Shown here: positions 1 through 8,892 of the stretch, piece after piece
How the letters are laid out: each line of letters begins with the position of its first letter
How positions within the stretch are numbered: position 1 is the stretch's first letter
Assembly (NCBI RefSeq): GCF_000763885.1
Contig: NZ_JRKO01000014.1
Coordinates: 36,941 to 100,940 of the forward strand
DNA: 64,000 nucleotides
Direction of reading: 5' to 3'
Origin: Paracoccus versutus
GTDB lineage: Bacteria; Pseudomonadota; Alphaproteobacteria; Rhodobacterales; Rhodobacteraceae
The notes under the pieces: generated by a model
Told to the model about the DNA's origin: nothing
The model's database searches: none
The model's input: only the letters and a program-made list of their open reading frames with translations
Made by a program: the position numbers and the translations under genes

Positions 1-522
1 GATCATGCCGCCATAGGCGACATCCACCGTCAGCCTGCCGAGGTTCGGCACCTCGACGGTCTGGTCGAGGCCGAAGACGAAAGAGGGCACGTTGTCGAAG
101 GTGACGCTTTCGACCTTGCCGTCGCGGCATTTCGCGGTGACGGGGACCAGCCCGGCGGGCGCTTCCAGGACGATGCGGGTCTCGGGCTCGGTCATCGGCA
201 CCATGCCGGTTTCGAGCGCGACGGTCACGGTGCAGATCGTGTTCGTGCCCGACATCGGCACATAGTAGTCCGATTCCATGATGACGAAGCCGAAATCCGC
301 CTCGGGATTATTCGAGGGCAGGATCAGGTTCATGCATAGGCTGACCTTGCCGCGCGGATCATTGAGCAGGAACAGGCGCAGGTCGTCGCCCTTGTCCCGC
401 AGCCAGGTCATCTTGTCGAACATGGTCTGGCCGGGCACGTTCAGCACGCCGCCGGTGATGACGTCGTTGGGTTCTCCGGCGGCGTGGGCGCTGACGACAT
501 TGACCATTCGCCTGAAGCGCAT
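1..522 (-). CDS. Proline racemase / hydroxyproline epimerase family protein, 3' end outside the window
   Basis: The first 174 codons of a proline-racemase-fold enzyme are present; the rest lies beyond base 1. The N-terminus shows the family pattern VNVVSAHAAGEPNDVI, then MSGTNTICT where the first catalytic residue sits. Most racemases and 4-hydroxyproline epimerases have Cys at that place (CGHG); here it is Ser, followed by Gly-Thr-Asn. The family includes Cys/Cys, Ser/Cys and Thr/Cys enzymes with different reactions on proline or hydroxyprolines, so substrate and reaction are open, and the second catalytic residue is not in the window. The start at 522 is chosen because GGGAGG lies six bases upstream. 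A LacI-type operator lies just upstream (547-559), so control by the neighbouring repressor is likely. Confidence 0.85.
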   Translation of the reverse strand, partial: MRFRRMVNVVSAHAAGEPNDVITGGVLNVPGQTMFDKMTWLRDKGDDLRLFLLNDPRGKVSLCMNLILPSNNPEADFGFVIMESDYYVPMSGTNTICTVTVALETGMVPMTEPETRIVLEAPAGLVPVTAKCRDGKVESVTFDNVPSFVFGLDQTVEVPNLGRLTVDVAYGGMI

Positions 523-546
523 GGCGAACCTCCCGTTCAGATGATT

Positions 547-559
547 TGTAAACGTTTTC
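547..559. promoter_or_regulatory. LacI-type operator upstream of the proline racemase gene
   Basis: TGTAAACGTTTTC contains the perfect palindrome AAACGTTT (550-557), the typical core of LacI/GalR-family operators with central CG. It lies 25 bases upstream of the racemase start, between that gene and the 3' end of the lacI-type gene. A better copy of the site is at 1757-1768. Confidence 0.6.
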
Positions 560-596
560 TTTATCTGACGGAGCAACCCCCTTCTGTCAAGCAGAA

Positions 597-1646
597 TTAT
601 GCCGGGGCGCGAGGGCGAGCGACGGATCGGCGCAAGATCACCTCGGTCTCAAAGCGCCGGCTGCCCAATGGAGCGCCGGTTTCCAGATGCGCAATCATGG
701 CCTTGGCGGCGGCGCGGCCGATCTTTTCCGAAGGAACCGCGACCGTGGTCAGGGACGGGTCGAACAGCGCCGCATAGTCGATATCGTCGAAACCCGTCAG
801 CGACAGATGCTCGGGGACGGCGATACCCAGGCGGCGGGCCTCGACCATGACGCTGAAGGCGATCACGCAACGATTGCAGACCAGCGCCGTGGTCTCGGGG
901 TGGTTTTCCATGATTCGCCGCAGGGCGGCGCCGCCATCCGCCATGTCGAAATCCATATGGGTGAATTCGATCACCGGTTCCTGCCCCAGCTCGGCATTGA
1001 TGTCGCGAAAGGCGCGGATGCGGGATTGCTGCCGGTCGTTGCCCTTGTCCGAGCCGGAGATCATGGCGATCCGGCTGTGGCCCAAGGTGTGCAGCATTTC
1101 GACCAGCTGCCGGGTGGCCAAGTAGTTGTCGAAGCCGATCGTCGGCACTTCGGACTTTTCGAAATAGGAATAGGCAGACAGCAAGGGCAGTTGATGGGCG
1201 CGGCAATAGTCCAGCAGGCGCTGATCGTCGATTCGACCAAAGATGATCAACCCCTCGGTGCCGTGCTCGATCAGCCGTTTCGCGCGGTCGAACAGGTTCG
1301 TGTTGTCGAAGCCCGAGGTCTGCACGAATCCCAGGTAACCGTTTTCTTCCAGCGTTTCCTGAATGGCGCTGGCCACGGCCGAGAACAGCGGGTCTGCCAG
1401 CCGGGGCAGCATGGTGCTGATGATCTGGGTGCGCTGGCGGCGCAGCGCCTTGCCTACCGAATCGGCCATGTAATCCATTGAATCAGCAGCAGCCACCACA
1501 CGCTCGCGCAACTCCTTTCGCACCGAATCGGGGGAATTGAGCGCGCGCGACACCGTGGCGATGGAAACCCCTGCCGCCTTGGCGACGTCATGGATCGTCG
1601 GGCGGATCCGGCGCGCCTGGATTGCCTGGGATTTGGGCTTAGCCAC
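597..1646 (-). CDS. LacI/GalR family transcriptional repressor
   Basis: This 349-residue protein has an N-terminal LacI helix-turn-helix (TIHDVAKAAGVSIATVSRAL, about residues 16-35) with hinge, followed by a periplasmic-binding-protein-like effector domain. I chose GTG at 1646 because AGGAG lies eight bases upstream (1655-1659). A longer reading frame back to 1775 would run through the operator at 1757-1768 and has no ribosome binding site. It sits between the racemase gene and the divergent ABC importer, with operators on both sides, and most likely represses both units until a carbohydrate-like or amino-acid-like effector binds. The effector cannot be read from the sequence. Confidence 0.9.
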   Translation of the reverse strand: MAKPKSQAIQARRIRPTIHDVAKAAGVSIATVSRALNSPDSVRKELRERVVAAADSMDYMADSVGKALRRQRTQIISTMLPRLADPLFSAVASAIQETLEENGYLGFVQTSGFDNTNLFDRAKRLIEHGTEGLIIFGRIDDQRLLDYCRAHQLPLLSAYSYFEKSEVPTIGFDNYLATRQLVEMLHTLGHSRIAMISGSDKGNDRQQSRIRAFRDINAELGQEPVIEFTHMDFDMADGGAALRRIMENHPETTALVCNRCVIAFSVMVEARRLGIAVPEHLSLTGFDDIDYAALFDPSLTTVAVPSEKIGRAAAKAMIAHLETGAPLGSRRFETEVILRRSVARPRAPA

Positions 1647-1756
1647 GGGGTTTTCTCCTGTTTGCTGCAAGTTTTCTGAATCACCTGCCCCTATCTCGGA
1701 CCCGAAATGACACGGATTGGCAAGTTTTTCTTGACACGGGATGCATGCTGAGGACA

Positions 1757-1768
1757 GTAAACGTTTAC
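1757..1768. promoter_or_regulatory. LacI-type operator, perfect 12-base palindrome
   Basis: GTAAACGTTTAC is a perfect palindrome with the central CG typical of LacI-family operators. It lies in the divergent intergenic region between the repressor gene (minus) and the solute-binding protein gene (plus, start 1817), so it can serve autoregulation and control of the importer operon. The core is shared with the site at 547-559. Confidence 0.75.
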
Positions 1769-1816
1769 AAATCACGATAAGAAACGCCCACGGCTACGCC
1801 CACAGGAGGTTGCACC

Positions 1817-3118
1817 ATGACCCGATTTCAGTCCCGTTCCGACTTTACCCGCCGGCACATGCTCAAGACGCTGACGGCCTTGACGGCTGCCTTTGCCGCC
1901 GCGCCGCGCGGCGTCTTTGCGCAATCCGGGTCGGCGCTCAACATTCTCAACAGCAATACCGCATGGGCGGAGGCACTGACCGCATCGGTCGCCGATGCCT
2001 ATGACGGCGCCCGGATCACCGGCGAGGCCAATCCCTATGAGGCGCATTACGAAAAGCTGCTGATCGAGCTTAGCCAGGGCTCCTCCACCTTCGACCTGTT
2101 CACCACCGACAATCTCTGGATCCGCCAGCCCATGCGCAACGGCTGGGCCGCGCCGCTGGACGAGATCCGGGCGGGCAATGCCGAGCTGCCAGAGCTGCAA
2201 CTGCAGAACTTCGCCCCCGCCTCGCTGACCTATACCGAATACGAGGGGAAACGCTGGGGCCTACCGCTGGTGATGACTACCCCGGTCTTCGTCTATCGCA
2301 AGGATCTGCTGGAAGCGGCCGGCATCGAGGTGCCGAAGAATTGGGACGATTATCGAGAGGCTGCGGCGAAGCTGCATTCCTCGGATGTCGCCGGCAACGT
2401 GTTGCTGCTGGGAGGCCAGGACGCGCACATGAGCGGCGACTGGGGGTCACGTCTGATGGGCATGACCCAGATCGCTCCCCATGACGACGGCGTGCTGGAT
2501 GAGGCCAACAAACCGGTGTTCAACAGCGAGGGGCAGGGCGCCCGTGCCATCGAGCGGCTGCGCGAGGTGCTGCCCTATACCCCGAACGGGGTCGAGGGGC
2601 TGGACTATGCCGAGGGCTCGTCGCTGATGCAGCAGGGCCGCGCTGCCATGATGATCACCTGGTCGGACGTGATCGTCGGCATCGAGGACGGACCGATGAA
2701 GGGCCGCTTCGGGTATACCGTTGCCCCGACCGAACGATATGAACAGCAGATGGTTGGTGGCTGGTCGATCATGGCCAATGCCGCTTCCGAACAGCTCGAG
2801 GATGCCTATCGCTTCCTCGCCTGGATGAGCGAGGGCAGGGCCTATGAAATGTTCCGCGAGGCCGGCGAATCCTCGCTTTGCCTGCAGCGCGACATCGACA
2901 ACCCCCAGACGGTCGAGGCGATCCCGATGTTGCAGGCCTTCCACGATTTCGAGACCCGCGGCACCGCGCCGATCTCGATCCCGCCCTATCGGTTGCAGAA
3001 CGCCGTCGAGGTGCAGCGCGTGCTTTACGAAGAGATCCTGGCGGGCGTGAACGGCCGCAAGACCCCCGAACAGGCGATGGCGGATGCCGAATCGCGCCTG
3101 GCGCGAGTCATTCGCTGA
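1817..3118 (+). CDS. ABC importer solute-binding protein, family 1 (carbohydrate type)
   Basis: The 433-residue protein resembles extracellular solute-binding proteins of the sugar/glycerol-phosphate (MalE/UgpB-like) group. The N-terminus has a twin-arginine motif TRRHMLK (about residues 12-18), then a hydrophobic Ala-rich stretch ending near VFAQS, suggesting export by Tat and a periplasmic location. AGGAGG lies upstream of the ATG (1804-1809). It is the first gene of the operon with two permeases, one ATPase and an aldehyde dehydrogenase. A GC-rich hairpin follows the gene, a common device for raising binding-protein mRNA over transporter mRNA. The substrate is unknown; the linked racemase and dehydrogenase leave both sugar-like and amino-acid-like ligands possible. 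Confidence 0.88.
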   Translation: MTRFQSRSDFTRRHMLKTLTALTAAFAAAPRGVFAQSGSALNILNSNTAWAEALTASVADAYDGARITGEANPYEAHYEKLLIELSQGSSTFDLFTTDNLWIRQPMRNGWAAPLDEIRAGNAELPELQLQNFAPASLTYTEYEGKRWGLPLVMTTPVFVYRKDLLEAAGIEVPKNWDDYREAAAKLHSSDVAGNVLLLGGQDAHMSGDWGSRLMGMTQIAPHDDGVLDEANKPVFNSEGQGARAIERLREVLPYTPNGVEGLDYAEGSSLMQQGRAAMMITWSDVIVGIEDGPMKGRFGYTVAPTERYEQQMVGGWSIMANAASEQLEDAYRFLAWMSEGRAYEMFREAGESSLCLQRDIDNPQTVEAIPMLQAFHDFETRGTAPISIPPYRLQNAVEVQRVLYEEILAGVNGRKTPEQAMADAESRLARVIR

Positions 3119-3126
3119 TCCGCCTG

Positions 3127-3162
3127 GGCGGGGCGCGTCCACCACGGCGCCCCGCCGCTTTT
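3127..3162 (+). terminator. Intra-operon hairpin after the binding-protein gene
   Basis: A perfect 10-base stem, GGCGGGGCGC (3127-3136) with GCGCCCCGCC (3147-3156), is followed by a short T tract (3159-3162). It lies between the binding-protein and first permease genes, where it would act as partial terminator or mRNA-stabilising hairpin. Confidence 0.7.
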
Positions 3163-3178
3163 CGCGAAGGGACCAACC

Positions 3179-4105
3179 ATGGCTCGTTCAGACACCAAGA
3201 CCGCCGACAAGGCGCAGCGCGCGGGAGAGGGTCGGATCGCGATGCTCCTGCTGGCGCCGACGATGATCGTCATGACCGTCGTCGGGCTCTATCCGCTTCT
3301 GCATTCGCTCTATATCTCGCTGACGAACTACAACCCGACCTTCGGCGGCGGCTCCAGCTTCGTCTGGTTCGAGAATTACGCCCGCGCCTTTTCGGACCCA
3401 CAGTTCTGGAACGCGGTCGGGTTGACGCTGATCTTCACCGCCATCAGCGTGGCGGCTTCGCTGGTGCTGGCGGTGGCGCTGTCGGTGCTGTTCAACCAGC
3501 GCCATCCGGGTTTCGTCGTGCTGCGCACCATCATCCTGGTGCCGATGCTGATCACCCCCATCGCGGTCGGCATCACGTGGCGCGTGATGATGATGCCGGA
3601 CCTGGGCGTGCTGAACTATCTGCTGGGGCTGATCGGCATTCCGCCGCAGCTCTGGGCCAGCAATGCCTCGACGGCGCTGCTGTCGGTGATCCTCGTCGAT
3701 ATCTGGCAATGGACGCCCTTCATGTTCCTGATCGTCTTTGCCGGTATCTCCTCGCTGCCGAAAAGCCCGTTCGAGGCGGCGGCCATCGACGGCGCCTCGC
3801 CGCTGCGCAGTTTCTTCTCGATCACCCTGCCGATGCTGAAGCCGGTGATCGTGATCGCGACGCTGCTGCGCATCGTCGATGCGTTCCGCACCTATGACAC
3901 GGTCTACATCATCACCCGCGGCGGTCCCGATTTCTCGACCGACCTGGTCAGCGTCTATCTGCAACGGGTGAACTTCCGCTTCTTCGATCTCGGCTACGGC
4001 TCGGCGCTGTCCTGGCTGGTGCTGATCATCGTGTTGCTTGTCGTCCTGATCTTCGTCCGCCTGACCGGCTTCATGAAGCTCGTGGCCGACAAGGAAAACC
4101 GCTGA
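3179..4105 (+). CDS. ABC importer permease, MalF/UgpA-like
   Basis: This is a 308-residue integral membrane protein with about six hydrophobic segments. The conserved cytoplasmic EAA loop (EAAAIDGASPLRSFFSITLP, about residues 199-218) docks the ATPase. The pattern is that of binding-protein-dependent transport inner-membrane components for sugars. It lies directly downstream of the binding-protein gene and 11 bases before the second permease gene, with which it should form the transmembrane heterodimer. Confidence 0.9.
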   Translation: MARSDTKTADKAQRAGEGRIAMLLLAPTMIVMTVVGLYPLLHSLYISLTNYNPTFGGGSSFVWFENYARAFSDPQFWNAVGLTLIFTAISVAASLVLAVALSVLFNQRHPGFVVLRTIILVPMLITPIAVGITWRVMMMPDLGVLNYLLGLIGIPPQLWASNASTALLSVILVDIWQWTPFMFLIVFAGISSLPKSPFEAAAIDGASPLRSFFSITLPMLKPVIVIATLLRIVDAFRTYDTVYIITRGGPDFSTDLVSVYLQRVNFRFFDLGYGSALSWLVLIIVLLVVLIFVRLTGFMKLVADKENR

Positions 4106-4116
4106 GGAGGGCGGAC

Positions 4117-4959
4117 ATGGCATCGCAAAAACCCCTGCTGTCCCGTGCGGTCAAGCTGGCCGCTGCCTATGCGCTGGCGCTGGTCGCCACGGCCTTCTTC
4201 GCCTTCCCGGTGTTCTGGATGGCAGGCTCCTCCGTCAAGAGCGAACTCGACATTTCGCAATACCCGCCGGTCTGGAGCTTCACCCCGACATTCGAGAACT
4301 ATGCCAAGCTGGCCAGCGAGCTCGACGCCTTCGACGCTTTCGTCAACAGCGCCGTGATCGTCGGGCTGGCCACCACGCTCGCCATGGTCTGCGGCACCAT
4401 GGCCGCCTATGCGCTGGCGCGCTTCGACGTGAAGGGCAAGGAGATCATCGCCTTCGAGGTGCTCTCGATCCGCATGCTGCCGCCTATTGTCAGCGTCATC
4501 CCGATGTTCATCATCGCCCGCGCGCTGGGAATCTTCGACACCTATTGGCTGCTTGCCGCCGCCTATGGCCTCGCGGGCCTGCCCTTCGTGGTCTGGGTGA
4601 TGCGCGTCTTCATCCAGGACATCCCGCAATCCATCGAGGAGGCCGCGATGATCGACGGCTGCTCGCGGTTCCAGACCTTCTGGCGGGTCACCCTGCCGCT
4701 GCTGCTGCCGGGGCTCGCCGCCACGATGGTCATCGTCTTCATGTTCGCCTGGAACGAGTTCCTGCTGGCCTCGATGCTGACCTCGCAGAACGCCAAGACC
4801 CTGCCGGTGATCGCCGCCAATGCGATCAAGCCCAAGGCCATCGCCTGGGGGCTGGCCTCGGCGGCGGGGGTGGTGATGTCGCTGCCGGTCGTCGTGCTGG
4901 TCCTGATGATGCAACGCTATCTTGTCCGCGGCCTGACGCTTGGCGCGGTGAAAGGCTGA
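4117..4959 (+). CDS. ABC importer permease, MalG/UgpE-like
   Basis: This 280-residue membrane protein with six predicted transmembrane segments carries the EAA motif (EEAAMIDGCSRFQTFWRVTL, about residues 173-192). It is the partner of the permease encoded just upstream. GGAGGGCGG precedes the ATG. The ATPase gene starts four bases after the stop codon, so co-translation within the operon is likely. Confidence 0.9.
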   Translation: MASQKPLLSRAVKLAAAYALALVATAFFAFPVFWMAGSSVKSELDISQYPPVWSFTPTFENYAKLASELDAFDAFVNSAVIVGLATTLAMVCGTMAAYALARFDVKGKEIIAFEVLSIRMLPPIVSVIPMFIIARALGIFDTYWLLAAAYGLAGLPFVVWVMRVFIQDIPQSIEEAAMIDGCSRFQTFWRVTLPLLLPGLAATMVIVFMFAWNEFLLASMLTSQNAKTLPVIAANAIKPKAIAWGLASAAGVVMSLPVVVLVLMMQRYLVRGLTLGAVKG

Positions 4960-4963
4960 TCCC

Positions 4964-6034
4964 ATGGGTATCGAGATCAAGAACATCTACAAGCGCTTCG
5001 GCAGCCTGACCGTCGTCAACGGCGTGTCGGTGGATATCGCGGATGGCGAGTTCTTCGTCATGCTCGGCCCCTCGGGCTGCGGCAAGACCACCACCCTGCG
5101 CATGGTCGCGGGGCTTGAGACCGCCAGCGAGGGCCAGATATTCATCAACGGCCGCGACATGACCCATGCCGAGCCGCGCCACCGCGACATCGCCATGGCC
5201 TTTCAGGATTATGGCCTCTATCCCAACATGACGGTGTTCCAGAACATCGAGTTTCCCTTGAAGATCCGCAAGCTTGCCCCCGCCGAGCGGCGCAGGAAGG
5301 TCGAGGAGACGGCGGGCCGCCTGGGCATTTCCGACTATCTTGGCCGCAAGCCGGCGCAGATGTCGGGTGGCCAGCGCCAGCGGGTGTCGCTGGCCCGCGC
5401 GCTGGTGCGCAATCCCAAGGTGTTCCTGATGGACGAGCCGCTGTCGAACCTCGACGCCAAGCTGCGCGCCGTGATGCGAACCGAGATCAAGAAGCTGGTC
5501 ACCGACCTGGGCATTACCACCATCTATGTCACCCATGACCAGATCGAGGCCATGTCGATGGCCGACCGCATCGCCGTCATGCGCAAGGGCGACATGGTAC
5601 AGGTGGCGCCGCCGCTTCAGGTCTATGACCGCCCGGCGACCTGTTTCGTCGCGGATTTCATCGGCTCGCCGCCGATGAACCTGTTCAAGGCCGAGCTGGC
5701 CAACAACGGCCGCGTCGTCTGCCAGGTCCAGGGCTTCGGCGACGCGCTGGACGATGCCGAGCGTGAACGCGCGCGCGCCATGGCCGACCGTCACGGCCAT
5801 TTCGCCGTCGGCATCCGCCCCGAACATCTGCAATGCGTCGCCGCTGGCACGCCCGGCTCGGTCGAGGGCATCGTCGAGCTGGTCGAGCCGCTGGGCCAGA
5901 CCACCAACATCTACCTGCTGTCGGGCGACACGAAATATGTCGTGGTGACCGACCGCACTAGCCTCCGCGCCGGAGACACGATCGGGGTCATCGCCCCGGG
6001 CGACAAGGTCCGCGCGGTGGGTCTTGATCGCTGA
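4964..6034 (+). CDS. ABC importer ATP-binding protein, MalK/UgpC-like
   Basis: The 356-residue ATPase has Walker A GPSGCGKTT (about residues 37-45), the signature MSGGQRQRVSLARAL (about 134-148), Walker B VFLMDEPLSNLD and the switch His in IYVTHDQIEAM. A C-terminal TOBE/regulatory domain (about residues 240-356) is typical of the MalK/UgpC group that works with family 1 binding proteins. It completes the importer encoded from 1817. Confidence 0.93.
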   Translation: MGIEIKNIYKRFGSLTVVNGVSVDIADGEFFVMLGPSGCGKTTTLRMVAGLETASEGQIFINGRDMTHAEPRHRDIAMAFQDYGLYPNMTVFQNIEFPLKIRKLAPAERRRKVEETAGRLGISDYLGRKPAQMSGGQRQRVSLARALVRNPKVFLMDEPLSNLDAKLRAVMRTEIKKLVTDLGITTIYVTHDQIEAMSMADRIAVMRKGDMVQVAPPLQVYDRPATCFVADFIGSPPMNLFKAELANNGRVVCQVQGFGDALDDAERERARAMADRHGHFAVGIRPEHLQCVAAGTPGSVEGIVELVEPLGQTTNIYLLSGDTKYVVVTDRTSLRAGDTIGVIAPGDKVRAVGLDR

Positions 6035-6055
6035 ACGCATAAGGAAGGATTCACG

Positions 6056-7540
6056 ATGACCGTTCGCAGCTATGTCCATTTCATCGACGGGGCCGAGCGT
6101 CCCGGCGCCTCTGGCGAGACGATCCGCCGCCATTCGCCCGCCCATGGCGCGGCGCTGGCCGATTTCGCCGCCGGCACGGCCGAGGATCTGGACGCCGCCG
6201 TCCGCGCTGCGCGCGAGGCTTTCGAGCATGGTCCCTGGCGGCAGATGGCCGCCACGCAGAAATCGGCCATCCTGAACGCCTGGGGCGACCTGATCGCCGC
6301 CGACCTGGAGCGGCTGGCGGTCATCGAGGCCGAGGAATCCGGCAAGCCGATCCGTTTCGCCCGCGGTGAGATCGAGCACTCCGTATCCATGCTGCGCTAT
6401 GCCGCCGCGCTGGGTCTGCAGCTGCATGGCGAGGCGTTCGAGAATGTCGGCCCGCAGGCGCTGGGCCTGGTCAGCCGCGAGCCGCGCGGTGTGGTCGGCA
6501 TGATCGTGCCCTGGAACTTTCCCATGGTCACGCTGTTCCAGAAGCTGCCCTATGCGCTGGCGGCAGGCTGCTCGGCGGTAGTCAAGCCCTCGGAACTGAC
6601 CTCGGGCACCGCGCTCGAAGTGGCGAAACTGGCCATCCGCGCCGGGTTGCCGAAGGGTGTCTACAACGTCGTGACGGGAACGGGCGGCGTGGTGGGCGAG
6701 GCGATGACCCGCCACCCCGAGGTGGACATGATCTCCTTCACCGGTTCGACGAAGGTGGGCAAGGCCATTGCCCGCACCTGTGCCGACAGCGTCAAGCGCG
6801 TCGCGCTGGAACTGGGCGGCAAGGCTGCGAACGTCGTCTTTGCCGATGCCGATCTGGATGCGGCTGTCGATGGCGTGCTGTTCGGCTATGTCCTGAACCA
6901 GGGCGAGGAATGCGTCTGCGGTGCCCGCCTGCTGATCGAGGAATCCGTGGCCGATGCGTTCGTCTCGCGCCTTGTCGAGCGCACCCGCAAGATCCGCACC
7001 GGCCTGCCGCTGGACGAGGATGCCGACCAGGCCGCGATGATCCATCAGGCGCAGTTCGACCAGGTGATGAACTACCTGGAAATCGGCAAGGCCGAGGGGG
7101 CGACCGTTGCCGTCGGCGGCAGCCGTGCAGATCAGGGCGCGCTCGCTAAGGGCTATTTCGTCATGCCGACGATCTTCACCAATGTGACCCCGGACATGCG
7201 TATCTTCCGCGAGGAAATCTTTGGACCCGTGCTGACCGTGACCACTTTCAGGACGGTGGACGAGGCGGTGGCGCTGGCCAACGACACGGTCTATGGTCTC
7301 GGCAACGGGCTTTGGACCAAGGATCTGGACAAGGCGATCCTGGTCTCGCGCCGGCTGCGCTCGGGCACGGTCTTCGTGAATACCTTCCTCGAGACTTCTG
7401 TGCAGATGCCCTTCGGCGGCTTCAAGCAATCGGGCATCGGTCGCGAGAATGGCATCGACGGCCTTCTGGAATATACCGAGGTCAAGTCGACCTTCATCAA
7501 GCTGGGCGAGCGCAATGCGGTCTTGCCCCATACGGTATGA
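6056..7540 (+). CDS. NAD(P)-dependent aldehyde dehydrogenase
   Basis: A 494-residue aldehyde dehydrogenase of normal length. It has the cofactor-binding pattern FTGSTKVG, the general-base Glu in LELGGK and the catalytic Cys in NQGEECVCG (the sixth residue of this string aligns with the nucleophile). The C-terminal PFGGFKQSGIGRENG is well preserved. It is the last gene of the LacI-flanked operon, following the importer ATPase by 21 bases with AAGGAAGG as ribosome binding site. It resembles betaine-aldehyde and gamma-aminobutyraldehyde dehydrogenases. In this context it probably oxidises an aldehyde formed from the imported solute, possibly a semialdehyde linked to the racemase pathway. Confidence 0.9.
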   Translation: MTVRSYVHFIDGAERPGASGETIRRHSPAHGAALADFAAGTAEDLDAAVRAAREAFEHGPWRQMAATQKSAILNAWGDLIAADLERLAVIEAEESGKPIRFARGEIEHSVSMLRYAAALGLQLHGEAFENVGPQALGLVSREPRGVVGMIVPWNFPMVTLFQKLPYALAAGCSAVVKPSELTSGTALEVAKLAIRAGLPKGVYNVVTGTGGVVGEAMTRHPEVDMISFTGSTKVGKAIARTCADSVKRVALELGGKAANVVFADADLDAAVDGVLFGYVLNQGEECVCGARLLIEESVADAFVSRLVERTRKIRTGLPLDEDADQAAMIHQAQFDQVMNYLEIGKAEGATVAVGGSRADQGALAKGYFVMPTIFTNVTPDMRIFREEIFGPVLTVTTFRTVDEAVALANDTVYGLGNGLWTKDLDKAILVSRRLRSGTVFVNTFLETSVQMPFGGFKQSGIGRENGIDGLLEYTEVKSTFIKLGERNAVLPHTV

Positions 7541-7614
7541 CCGGGTGAGGGGATGGATCTGGGCCGATTGGCCAAGCGTCCTCGCAGCACCGTTGCGGGG
7601 GCACCTTCTACAAC

Positions 7615-7977
7615 ATGAGAGGAGGCATAGCCATCGCCATTCCTGATTCCACTCCCATACGCGTCAAGCACGATTCGATCGGGAGCAGGGAAGTTCCCGC
7701 ACCCGCATACTCGGGTGTCCATACCCTGCGCGGGGTCGAGAACTTGCCGATTGCCGGTAAGACGCTCTCGATCACGTCCGACCTGATCGTCGCGATGGCC
7801 GCGATCAAGGAGGCAGCGGCCCATGCGAACTGCGACTTCGGCTTGCCGGACTCGATTTGGCCGATACAATTCTTGCTGCCTGCCGAGCGGCCCCATCTCG
7901 GCTACCGCAACATGGGCCGCAGACCCGTCGAAACCGTCCTGTTGTTCGGTAGCCAAGAAGGTCAAGAGGACAGCTGA
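7615..7977 (+). pseudogene. Aspartate ammonia-lyase (aspartase) 5' remnant
   Basis: An ORF of 120 codons whose first half matches the conserved N-terminus of aspartase: IRVKHDSIGSREVPAPAYSG, then VHTLRGVENLPIAG, and AAIKEAAAHAN. Homology stops near residue 75, and the remaining codons look unrelated. A functional enzyme is about 460 residues long and needs its central and C-terminal domains, so this is a broken fragment. The rest of the gap up to the GntR gene (7978-8060) holds nothing I can recognise. Confidence 0.6.
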
Positions 7978-8060
7978 AGAAATGGCCCTGCAAGCCCGCG
8001 GCCTTGCGCAATGGCGCGCCACACTATTCATCCGCACAGGCGGAGCGCGTTCGCCAATGC

Positions 8061-8765
8061 TTATGCTTCCTGTCGGCGGCGCAACGCAGACAGCACTTGA
8101 TCGGCCCCATCGTCGATCGCCCGCATGATGGCAGCGCTGGCCGCGAGGGAATCGCGTGCGCGAAGGGCCTGGACAAGATGGGTGTAATTCTGGTGATCCT
8201 CGCCGGCGGTGCCGATACTGCGGGGCAGATAGGCAAAGCCAGGCCCGGCTCGTAACCAGAGTGTCTCGATGAGTTGAAGCAGCACTGGCATCCCGGCAGC
8301 CGCGTAAAGGGTGAAGCGCAACTCCTTGTTGGCTTTCAGGGCCAGATGCAGATCCGGTGCGTGACGCAAGTCGGTATAGGCGGCGATCTGTGCTTCGAGC
8401 CGGGCGATGCCCTCATCGGCGATTCGCTGCGTTGCCATTTCGGCTGCCAGCCCCTCGACACGCTTGCGGATCAGCCTGATTTCTTCGTGCCGCTCCTCGG
8501 TCAGTTCTGGAACCCGGAAGGAGGACGCCGGCTCGGCCGCAAGAATGCCCGAAGCCGCAAAACGCACAAGCGCTTCGCGCGCCGGGGTGATCGATGTTCC
8601 CAGCCTGTCGGCCAGTTCCTTCGTCACAAGCCGCGTGCCGGGTGCGAGCCTGCCTTCGACCAATGCGTCGCGGATCTGCGCCTCGACATGCGAAACCAGG
8701 CTGCGGCGGGGCACCTGTTCAAATGCTTCAAAATCCAATGCCATTCCTCGCGTGACACAATGCAC
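8061..8765 (-). CDS. GntR family transcriptional regulator, FCD subgroup
   Basis: The protein is 234 residues from the GTG at 8765, or 227 from the ATG at 8744; neither has a well-placed ribosome binding site. It has an N-terminal winged helix (LAPGTRLVTKELADRLGTSI, about residues 41-60, then TPAREAL) and an all-helical FCD effector domain. It is transcribed divergently from a peptide-type ABC importer, and the intergenic region carries the palindrome-like site at 8806-8820. A near-identical site lies at 16351-16365, at the other divergent promoter of the same module. It probably represses the transporter and catabolic genes and responds to a small carboxylic or amino acid. Confidence 0.88.
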   Translation of the reverse strand: MHCVTRGMALDFEAFEQVPRRSLVSHVEAQIRDALVEGRLAPGTRLVTKELADRLGTSITPAREALVRFAASGILAAEPASSFRVPELTEERHEEIRLIRKRVEGLAAEMATQRIADEGIARLEAQIAAYTDLRHAPDLHLALKANKELRFTLYAAAGMPVLLQLIETLWLRAGPGFAYLPRSIGTAGEDHQNYTHLVQALRARDSLAASAAIMRAIDDGADQVLSALRRRQEA

Positions 8766-8805
8766 ATCCTATCAGCACAAGCGCAGAAGTCGCATGCCGA
8801 ATGAC

Positions 8806-8820
8806 AATATATGATATATT
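8806..8820. promoter_or_regulatory. Putative GntR operator, copy 1
   Basis: AATATATGATATATT is a perfect palindrome around a central G, very AT-rich in a GC-rich background. It lies between the GntR gene and the importer operon starting at 8893. Fourteen of its 15 bases recur at 16351-16365. Confidence 0.65.
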
Positions 8821-8892
8821 TTCACTTGCGCAAAGGCGATTCCGCCGGAATGATGGCCAGGCAAGGGGTGGCCCACCAACAGGAGAAAACTG

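Noticed and set aside
687..1481. Long plus-strand open frame opposite the lacI-type gene
   Set aside because: Its translation is low-complexity and Arg/Gln/Asp-rich without family similarity, and the minus strand encodes a clear LacI protein; it is a GC-rich antisense shadow.
4826..7531. 901-codon minus-strand open frame
   Set aside because: It lies opposite the ATPase and aldehyde dehydrogenase genes, which are certain. The frame is open only because of GC bias at the third codon position.
7978..8060. Transposase or IS end near the aspartase fragment
   Set aside because: I looked for a transposase frame and terminal repeats that would explain the truncation but saw none that could be supported.
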